Source of the DNA: Candidatus Nitrosopumilus sp.
GTDB lineage: Archaea; Thermoproteota; Nitrososphaeria; Nitrososphaerales; Nitrosopumilaceae
Assembly: GCF_028278985.1 (NCBI RefSeq)
Contig: NZ_JANQTA010000029.1
Span: 1-38,149, forward strand
Reading direction: 5' to 3'
Length of the DNA: 38,149 nt
The notes under the pieces were generated by a model, which saw only the letters and a program-made list of their open reading frames with translations, was not told the DNA's origin and ran no database searches. Position numbers and translations under genes: made by a program. Positions 32,369 to 38,149 of the stretch are shown piece after piece. Position 1 is the stretch's first letter; every line of letters starts with the position of its first letter.

Positions 32369-32872
32369 GATTTTTATCTGCTTACCTTTTGTTTTTACTT
32401 CTTTTTCTTGAATTTTCTTTAATTCGGATTCTAGAAAATCTTTGTATTTTTTTGTCTCATCTTCAGTCATGTTACTGATGTTTGAGCTAAGGATTGCACC
32501 CATTGAAGAGATCTTTTCAATGAGATCCATTGCAACAAATCTTCCAACATTGCCTAATCTAAAAAGGACATCAAGTTGTTTTTTGACAATATCATTTACT
32601 TTATCAACATCTTCTGCTGTTTCCTTTCCTTTCTTAGTTAGTTGGTATTTTCCATCTGTATCTTCTTCGATTAATCCTTCATCAAGCAATCTTCCTAATA
32701 GTGGATAAATCAATCCTGGCGATGGTTTCCAAATCCCGTTACTCTGTTCCACTGCATAATCGATAATCTCTTTTCCTGAATGGGATTTCTTTTTCAGCAA
32801 TTCCAAAATAAAATATCTTGAAAATCCCCTTGGAACTGAACTTCCAACTCTTTGGAACCATTCAGAAATCAT
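32363..32872 (-). CDS. PadR-family transcription regulator
   Basis: The product is 169 aa from the ATG at 32872. A winged-helix domain (about 10-90) has FSRYFILELLKKKSHSGKEI, GLIYPLLGRLLDEGLIEEDTDGKYQLTKKGKE, the PadR signature, followed by a long C-terminal helix for dimerisation. The frame is open to a GTG at 32887, but the TATA-like CTTAAAATAT lies 27 bp before 32872, making that the start. Two tandem 12-bp palindromes fill the space between TATA box and ATG, a typical place for a self-repressing regulator. Possible targets are the divergent sdhA and the downstream lyase. Confidence 0.9.
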   Translation of the reverse strand: MISEWFQRVGSSVPRGFSRYFILELLKKKSHSGKEIIDYAVEQSNGIWKPSPGLIYPLLGRLLDEGLIEEDTDGKYQLTKKGKETAEDVDKVNDIVKKQLDVLFRLGNVGRFVAMDLIEKISSMGAILSSNISNMTEDETKKYKDFLESELKKIQEKEVKTKGKQIKID

Positions 32873-32894
32873 CACTAGTGATATCACTAGTGAT
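32871..32894. promoter_or_regulatory. Double palindromic operator, 2 x ATCACTAGTGAT
   Basis: ATCACTAGTGAT is a perfect 12-bp palindrome, and two copies stand in direct succession (32871-32882 and 32883-32894), together forming a perfect 24-bp palindrome. They lie between the TATA-like box and the start codon of the PadR gene, where binding would block transcription start. Confidence 0.7.
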
Positions 32895-32967
32895 ATATTT
32901 TAAGATTATGGATCATGCCTGGCTATTACTACATATTTAACCCGCTCTAAGCAAGTTTGTCTGAAAA

Positions 32968-34680
32968 ATGGTAGATTCACTAGATTTTGATTTAATTATC
33001 TGTGGTTCTGGCTTGGCTGGACTTCGTGCTGCTATTGCTGCTGCAAAGAAAGGACCAAATCTCAAAATTGGAATTGTTTCAAAATTACAAGTTATGCGTT
33101 CCCACTCAGTTTCTGCAGAAGGTGGAACTGCTGCGGTTCTTTTTGAAGATGAAGGTGATACAATTGAATCTCATGTTTATGATACTGTAAAAGGAAGTGA
33201 TTTTCTTGCAGACCAAGATGTAGCTGAAAGACTTTGCGTTGAAATGCCAAAAGAGGTTCATCAATTAGATCACTGGGGAATGCCTTGGTCTAGAAGAAAT
33301 GATGGAAGAATTGATCAAAGAAATTTTGGTGGTTATAGTTTCCCAAGGGCAACTTATGCATCAGACAAAGTTGGATTCTTTGAAATGCAAACATTGTATG
33401 ATACTTGTCAAAAGTTTGAAAATATTGAATATCTCAATGAATGGTTTGCAACATCAATCATTCATGATGGAAAACGATTCATGGGATTAACTGCAATTGA
33501 ATTAGGTTCTGGAACATTTTACACTATCAAAGGAAAAGCATTGATCATTGCAACCGGTGGTGCAGGAAGATTGTATAGTTTTTCAACATATGCATTATCT
33601 TCAACTCCTGATGGATTAGATATGGGATTAAGAGCTGGAATGGCTCTAAAAGATATGGAATTTGTTCAGTTCCATCCAACTGGAATTTTACCATCTGGTA
33701 TTTTGATTACAGAAGGTGCAAGAGGCGAAGGTGGTTATTTGTTAAACAACAAAGGAGAACGATTTATGAAAAATTATGCAGCCGGAAAAATGGAACTTGC
33801 ACCACGTGATATTGTATCCAGATCAATTATGACAGAAATTCAAGAAGGTCGAGGTTTCAAACATGAAACTGGTGTTGATTGCATGAAATTAGATTTGCGA
33901 CATCTTGGAGATGAAAAAATTAAAGAGAAACTCGGTGGAATTAGAGAAATCTCAATCAAATTTTCAGGTATTGATCCTGCTCAAGAATTACTAGACATTA
34001 GACCTGTTTGTCACTATATGATGGGTGGATTACATACTGACATTGATGGTGCTACTGAAATTCAAGGAGTTTGGGCTGCCGGTGAGGCTGCATGTAATAG
34101 TGTTCATGGCTCTAATCGTTTAGGTGCAAATTCAACTTCTGAATGTATTGTCTGGGGAAAGATTACAGGAGAACTCGCAGTTGAATATATTCAAAAAGGA
34201 ATTCCATCAGTTGAATGGCCACATCATCTTGTAATGGCTGAAGAAAAGAGAATCTATGATGGAATATTCCGCGGAAATGGTGATGCTAATCCATATGAAA
34301 TTAGACAAGAATTAACTGATACTATGAATGAAAAAGCATATGTCTATAGAAATGAAAAAGATCTTGTTGAAGGTTTGAAGAAAATCCGTGAATTAAAATC
34401 TCAAACTTGGAAACACGTAGATGACAAAGCCAAAGAATACAATACTAATTTTTCAAATGTTATGGAATTAGATTCAATGTTTAGAGTTGCAGAAATTGTT
34501 CTTTTGGGTGCAATTAACAGAAAAGAATCTCGTGGCGCACATGCTAGAATCGATTATACTAAACGAGATGATGCAAACTTCTTACATCATACACTTGCAT
34601 ATTATGATCCAAACGAACCTATCATGAAAACATTCCCTGTCACAATTACTAAGTATCAGCCAGTGGAGAGGAAATACTAG
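32968..34680 (+). CDS. sdhA: Succinate dehydrogenase flavoprotein subunit
   Basis: The product is 570 aa. It oxidises succinate to fumarate with a bound FAD. Dinucleotide motif ICGSGLAGLRAAIAAA (11-26); RSHSVSAEGGTAA with H46, which matches the His that binds FAD covalently; FHPTGILPSG and RGEGGYLLNNKGERFM; the catalytic region PVCHYMMGGLHTD; and GSNRLGANSTSECIVWG. It is the first gene of sdhACDB; a TATA-like ACATATTTAA is about 31 bp before the ATG. The PadR gene is divergent. Confidence 0.96.
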   Translation: MVDSLDFDLIICGSGLAGLRAAIAAAKKGPNLKIGIVSKLQVMRSHSVSAEGGTAAVLFEDEGDTIESHVYDTVKGSDFLADQDVAERLCVEMPKEVHQLDHWGMPWSRRNDGRIDQRNFGGYSFPRATYASDKVGFFEMQTLYDTCQKFENIEYLNEWFATSIIHDGKRFMGLTAIELGSGTFYTIKGKALIIATGGAGRLYSFSTYALSSTPDGLDMGLRAGMALKDMEFVQFHPTGILPSGILITEGARGEGGYLLNNKGERFMKNYAAGKMELAPRDIVSRSIMTEIQEGRGFKHETGVDCMKLDLRHLGDEKIKEKLGGIREISIKFSGIDPAQELLDIRPVCHYMMGGLHTDIDGATEIQGVWAAGEAACNSVHGSNRLGANSTSECIVWGKITGELAVEYIQKGIPSVEWPHHLVMAEEKRIYDGIFRGNGDANPYEIRQELTDTMNEKAYVYRNEKDLVEGLKKIRELKSQTWKHVDDKAKEYNTNFSNVMELDSMFRVAEIVLLGAINRKESRGAHARIDYTKRDDANFLHHTLAYYDPNEPIMKTFPVTITKYQPVERKY

Positions 34681-35112
34681 ATGGCAAATGATGAACATAA
34701 AGAAGGCATTGGTGGAATGATCAATCCTACTCGTTATGGAATTGAACGTGTAGCATATTGGATGATGCGTTTGAGTGGACTTGGTTTACTAGCATATTTT
34801 ATTGGTCACATTTATGAAACAAGTAATATTTTACGAGGAAGAGCTGGATGGGATGAATTCCTTGAATTAACACAAACTACTGAGGGACATCTTTTGTTAG
34901 CTGCAGTAATTGGAATGTGTGTTTTCCATACTGTAAATGGAATTAGAGTTATGTTAGGTCATGGAGGTGTAGGTGTTGGAAAACCAGCAAGACCTGATTA
35001 TCCTTATGATCCTGCATCGCAGAATTACAGACACAAGATAGGAATCTATTCAGCAATAATTTTGGCTGCAATTGCTATGATGTACGGAATGGCCGTAATG
35101 TTTGGTGAGTAA
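34681..35112 (+). CDS. sdhC: Succinate dehydrogenase membrane subunit (cytochrome b type)
   Basis: The product is 143 aa with three membrane helices (about 29-46, 70-92, 118-139). GHIYET in the first and FHTVNGIRVM in the second hold His residues where haem ligands are expected. The start codon follows the sdhA stop with no gap, and GGAGAGG lies before it as a ribosome-binding site. Its job is to anchor the enzyme and pass electrons to the quinone. The loop after the second helix is Gly-rich. Confidence 0.88.
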   Translation: MANDEHKEGIGGMINPTRYGIERVAYWMMRLSGLGLLAYFIGHIYETSNILRGRAGWDEFLELTQTTEGHLLLAAVIGMCVFHTVNGIRVMLGHGGVGVGKPARPDYPYDPASQNYRHKIGIYSAIILAAIAMMYGMAVMFGE

Positions 35113-35113
35113 T

Positions 35114-35461
35114 ATGAGAGAAAGTACAATAATGAAAATCCACTATGGTACTGCTCTTGCAGCAGTTGCTCTAGTTGCTGTTCATATCTTGATGCGTTTA
35201 ACTTCAGGTGGATTTGCTGAATCATTAGAATATGAAGCAGTTTTAGCTAATTACAAATTCATTCCATATGCAATTATGTTAGAATTGATTTTGATCTTAC
35301 TTTCTGTTCACGGATTTAATGGCTTAAGAGTAATTCTTCTGGAATTAAAACAAGGTAAAACCTATGAAAAAGCTGTTTCTTATGGATGCCTTGCAGCAAT
35401 GTTTGGTTTAATTGCATATGGCTCACGAACAATTATTATGACTAACATGGGAATGGTATAG
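35114..35461 (+). CDS. sdhD: Succinate dehydrogenase second membrane subunit
   Basis: The product is 115 aa from the ATG at 35114, chosen because GGTGAG stands nine bases before it; the frame itself is open to 35102 inside sdhC. Three membrane helices (about 8-25, 45-65, 85-103). VAVHILMRL and SVHGFNGLRVILLE supply the conserved His and Arg seen in anchor subunits. One base separates it from the sdhC stop and two bases from the sdhB start. Confidence 0.88.
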   Translation: MRESTIMKIHYGTALAAVALVAVHILMRLTSGGFAESLEYEAVLANYKFIPYAIMLELILILLSVHGFNGLRVILLELKQGKTYEKAVSYGCLAAMFGLIAYGSRTIIMTNMGMV

Positions 35462-35463
35462 AG

Positions 35464-36213
35464 ATGGCACAAGTTTCTGGTATTGCAGACGATCAATCTT
35501 CACGAACAAAAACACTACGAATTGCCAGATTCAATCCAGAAAAGGACACTGAAAAACAATTCATGGAATTTTCTGTTCCTGTTGAAAAATGGACAACTGT
35601 TTTAGAAACAATCCTTGATGTCAAGAAACACTATGATCATTCAGTTGCAGTTCGTTATTCATGTAGACAAGCAACATGTGGTTCATGTGGAATGATAATT
35701 AATGGAAAACCTAGACTTGCGTGCTTTACCAAAGTTAGTGAATTGGATTCTGATGTTGTAACAGTAGAACCAATGAATAATTTTCCAATTATTCGAGACT
35801 TGGCAGTAAAATTTGAAAGATTATTTGATACTCATCACAAAATCAAACCCTATCTTGTTAGAGATGACACTGAACTTGAATCTGACGAAAAAGAATTTTC
35901 ACAATCTCCTGAAGAACTAGAACAATACATCCAATTTGCAAATTGTATCAAATGTGGGTTATGTAATTCAGCATGTCCAACTATGGCAACTGATTCTTCT
36001 TTTGTTGGTCCTCAAGCACTTGCTCAAGCATATCGATATGTTGCTGATAGTAGAGACAAAGGCAAGGATTCGAGGCTAAAAATCATTGATGATTCACATG
36101 GAATTTGGAGATGTCATTTTGCTGGATCTTGTAGTCAAGTTTGTCCTAAAGGAGTTGATCCTGCAATGGGAATTCAACTACTTAGAGGATATATGTTAGG
36201 TTTTAGAAGTTAA
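35464..36213 (+). CDS. sdhB: Succinate dehydrogenase iron-sulfur subunit
   Basis: The product is 249 aa and carries electrons from FAD to the quinone. N-terminal 2Fe-2S domain: C67, C72, C75 and C87 in SCRQATCGSCGMI and ACFTK. C-terminal domain: CIKCGLCNSACP (C161, C164, C167, C171) and CHFAGSCSQVCPKGVDP (C217, C223, C227), which fits one 4Fe-4S and one 3Fe-4S cluster, as in classical SdhB. The gene order A-C-D-B is unbroken. Its stop shares TTAA with the stop of the DUF59 gene on the other strand. Confidence 0.95.
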   Translation: MAQVSGIADDQSSRTKTLRIARFNPEKDTEKQFMEFSVPVEKWTTVLETILDVKKHYDHSVAVRYSCRQATCGSCGMIINGKPRLACFTKVSELDSDVVTVEPMNNFPIIRDLAVKFERLFDTHHKIKPYLVRDDTELESDEKEFSQSPEELEQYIQFANCIKCGLCNSACPTMATDSSFVGPQALAQAYRYVADSRDKGKDSRLKIIDDSHGIWRCHFAGSCSQVCPKGVDPAMGIQLLRGYMLGFRS

Positions 36214-36533
36214 CCTGATTTTTTTGGATTTGGACTGTTGTTAACCTGATTGTTGATTTGTTCTGCCATAAAGTGATTTGATACATTTACTTTGACATCT
36301 TCAACACCATCAACTTTTAGCAAGTTGTCATGAATGTCTTGGCAAATCTTAAAACCAAAAACTGCTGGACAGAAAGGACTTGTAAGATGCAAATCAACTT
36401 TGACGTTACTGTCGTTGATATCAACTTCATCAATTAACTCTAATTCAACAATTGATGTATTGATTTCAGGATCTACAATCTTTGATAACTCATCAAAGAG
36501 TTTCACTCTAAGCTGTTTGATATCTTGGCTCAT
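36210..36533 (-). CDS. DUF59/MIP18-family protein (iron-sulfur assembly type)
   Basis: The product is 107 aa from the ATG at 36533. VKLFDELSKIVDPEINTSIVELELIDEVDI and LHLTSPFCPAVFGFKICQDI, with a Cys in the TSPFCP motif, are typical of SufT/MIP18-like proteins that help mature iron-sulfur proteins. The frame is open to 36566, but that start lies inside the TATA box, so 36533 is right. It sits beside the iron-sulfur subunit sdhB, tail to tail. Confidence 0.88.
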   Translation of the reverse strand: MSQDIKQLRVKLFDELSKIVDPEINTSIVELELIDEVDINDSNVKVDLHLTSPFCPAVFGFKICQDIHDNLLKVDGVEDVKVNVSNHFMAEQINNQVNNSPNPKKSG

Positions 36534-36553
36534 GTGGGCAAAAGCGTCGATGC

Positions 36554-36561
36554 TATATATA
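36554..36561. promoter_or_regulatory. Self-complementary TATATATA shared by two divergent leaderless genes
   Basis: TATATATA reads the same on both strands. Its centre is about 25 bp from the DUF59 start (minus) and about 26 bp from the argH start (plus), so one TATA box can serve both. The full interval between the two start codons is only 49 bp. Confidence 0.65.
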
Positions 36562-36582
36562 ACCATTCTAGAACCTTAGGTA

Positions 36583-38040
36583 ATGTATCGTTCTCGACTT
36601 GGTAACGATTTGAGTAATATTACTTTAGATTATGTTTCTTCAATTGATGATGATTCACAGATTGCAGTTTATGACATTGTAGGAAGTCAAGCACATGCAT
36701 TGATGTTGTATCAACAAAATATTATCACAAAAAATGATGCAAAAAAAATTTTAACTGTTCTAGAATCTTTGAAAAAAGAAAAATTTGATTCTTCTTCTGG
36801 TGCTGAGGATATTCATGAATTAATTGAATCCCTTGTTATCAAAAAAGCAGGAATGGCTAGTGGTGGCAAAATGCATACTGCAAGATCAAGAAATGATCAA
36901 GTTGTCTTAGATATTCGAATGAAAATTAGAGATGACATTCTGATAATCTGTAATTGTCTCTTAGACACTATAGAATCATTGATTTCCGTGGCTAAAAATC
37001 ACCAAAAAACTATCATGCCATTGTATACTCATCTTCAACAAGCTCAAGCTGGATTATTTTCTCATTACTTGTTGGCACATGCAGATGTATTGTTTCGTGA
37101 TTTTGAAAGAATCTTTGGAATGTTTTCAAGGATAAATCAAAGTCCACTTGGTGCAGGTCCAGTCGGAGGAACTAGTATTCCTATTGATAGAGAAAGCACA
37201 GCTGAAATGCTTGGCTTTGATGGAATTGTTGAAAATTCTATTGATGCAACAAGCACACGTGATTTTGTTGCTGAATATGTTGCAATGATTTCTATTTTGA
37301 TGACTAATCTTAGTAAAATTTCTGAGGATTTTATTATTTGGTCGACTTCAGAATTTTCATTTATTGAACTTTCTGATGAATTTACATCTCCATCAAGTGT
37401 AATGCCACAAAAGAAAAACCCTGATATTTTAGAATTGACAAGAGGTAAAACTGCTGAGATTATTGGAAACTTGACTTCTATTCTTACAACTGTAAAAGGT
37501 CTTGCAACTGGTTATGGTCGTGATTTACAACAAATAAAATCTTCAATTTGGTCAACTTCAAAAATTTCTATAAACGCTTTATTGATTTTCAAATCTATGC
37601 TTCTAACTTTGAAAGTAAACGAAAAACAAATGAAAAAAACTACTGAATCAAGTAATCTAATTGCACTTGACATTGCAGAAAAATTAGTTCAAGAAGGTAT
37701 TCCATTTAGAGTTACTCATAAGATTGCAGGAGTCCTAACTCAATTAGCACATGAATCAAAAAAACCAATTTCAAAATTAACCCCATCTGATATTAAAAAA
37801 TCTGTAGAATCCACAAAAGTAGATCCAAAACTTGTAACATCCATTATTTCTTCTACAACTGTAGTGTCTTCACTAAAAGAGCGTAAATCCACCGGTTCAG
37901 CAGGCTATGATGAGCAGAAACGTATGATTTTAGAAAGAACAACCAGAATCAATAACCTTCGAAGTGATGTAACCCAACAAGAAAATAAAATCAATTCATC
38001 AATTGAAAATTTAACAAAACAAATTCAAGAATTAATTTAG
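36583..38040 (+). CDS. argH: Argininosuccinate lyase
   Basis: The product is 485 aa. It splits argininosuccinate into arginine and fumarate, the last step of arginine synthesis. The superfamily signature SPSSVMPQKKNPDI is present, as are GGKMHTARSRNDQVVLD, TPLYTHLQQAQ-type (TIMPLYTHLQQAQ) with the catalytic His, and GAGPVGGTS. The released fumarate could feed the citric-acid-cycle enzymes, but no shared operon exists. It uses the TATA box it shares with the DUF59 gene. tRNA-Lys lies tail to tail after it. Confidence 0.95.
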   Translation: MYRSRLGNDLSNITLDYVSSIDDDSQIAVYDIVGSQAHALMLYQQNIITKNDAKKILTVLESLKKEKFDSSSGAEDIHELIESLVIKKAGMASGGKMHTARSRNDQVVLDIRMKIRDDILIICNCLLDTIESLISVAKNHQKTIMPLYTHLQQAQAGLFSHYLLAHADVLFRDFERIFGMFSRINQSPLGAGPVGGTSIPIDRESTAEMLGFDGIVENSIDATSTRDFVAEYVAMISILMTNLSKISEDFIIWSTSEFSFIELSDEFTSPSSVMPQKKNPDILELTRGKTAEIIGNLTSILTTVKGLATGYGRDLQQIKSSIWSTSKISINALLIFKSMLLTLKVNEKQMKKTTESSNLIALDIAEKLVQEGIPFRVTHKIAGVLTQLAHESKKPISKLTPSDIKKSVESTKVDPKLVTSIISSTTVVSSLKERKSTGSAGYDEQKRMILERTTRINNLRSDVTQQENKINSSIENLTKQIQELI

Positions 38041-38054
38041 AAAAAAAGATGTAG

Positions 38055-38128
38055 CGGGTCTAAAGGGATTCGGACCCTTGACAACCGGATTAAAAGTCCG
38101 GTGCGCTACCTGGCTGCGCCATAGACCC
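38055..38128 (-). tRNA. tRNA-Lys (anticodon TTT)
   Basis: A 74-base cloverleaf: acceptor GGGTCTA/TAGACCC, D arm GCGC...GCGC, anticodon stem CCGGA/TCCGG around CTTTTAA (anticodon TTT), T arm AAGGG-TCCGAAT-CCCTT and discriminator G. CCA is not encoded and no intron is present. It lies 14 bp from the argH stop, in the opposite direction. Confidence 0.95.
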
Positions 38129-38149
38129 TCATCAAAAATGCTTTTCGTG

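Noticed and set aside
36534-36566. N-terminal extension of the DUF59 protein to 36566
   Set aside because: The ATG there lies inside the shared TATA box and could not be on the mRNA.

Overview
The window looks like a chromosomal segment of an ammonia-oxidising marine archaeon of the Nitrosopumilus type (Nitrososphaerota/Thaumarchaeota). It is AT-rich and very compact. The genes include archaeal information-processing proteins (aIF6, RfcS, GINS, MCM, Hel308, Alba), a PEFG-type C-terminal anchoring signal, DM13 and spondin-like exported proteins, and tRNAs without an encoded CCA. Many genes have a TATA box about 25-27 bp before the start codon, which implies leaderless mRNAs, and this was used to choose several starts. 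No rRNA, insertion sequence, phage gene or CRISPR array was seen.

Region 1-9000 holds cell-surface and stress functions. It starts with a truncated exported Ig-like protein and a VOC protein. A minus-strand group follows: DM13 protein, winged-helix regulator, small membrane protein and spondin-like protein. The first and last of these share an upstream DNA element. Then come a DedA protein, a PQQ-type sugar dehydrogenase with a PEFG tail joined to a DUF72 gene, a family 5 uracil-DNA glycosylase, a second VOC protein, and a zinc-ribbon membrane protein with a small exported partner.

Region 9000-12800 is the most lineage-specific part. It has a long exported protein built of Cys-containing helical repeats, several very small proteins (zinc-finger-like, one-TM, DUF1059), a histidine kinase with no sensor domain, and a His-rich membrane-anchored protein.

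Region 12800-23400 is core: hisS and aIF6 (overlapping tail to tail), two paralogous seven/eight-iron-type ferredoxins under near-identical promoters, tRNA-Ser, rfcS, and divergently a GINS-MCM-Hel308-GlcNAc-1-P transferase-small membrane protein operon. The rfcS/GINS divergent region carries a dense cluster of GATC sites.

Region 23400-31400 has a nucleotide-sugar-like gene set (acetyltransferase, Trm112-like protein, Gfo/Idh oxidoreductase) with ilvE, a three-part signalling set (PhnD-like binding protein, membrane histidine kinase, divergent response regulator), a nucleotidyltransferase, a ferredoxin-NADP reductase-like protein, tRNA-Ala, a HEAT-repeat protein and Alba. Region 31400-38149 has an isocitrate lyase/PEP mutase family enzyme, a PadR regulator with a 24-bp double palindrome at its start site, the four-gene succinate dehydrogenase operon, a DUF59 protein, argH and tRNA-Lys.

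The strongest leads for something undescribed are the shared upstream element next to the winged-helix regulator, the PhnD-kinase-regulator set, the Cys-repeat protein with its neighbouring small proteins, the ferredoxin pair that differs at one cluster position, and the GATC cluster between replication operons.
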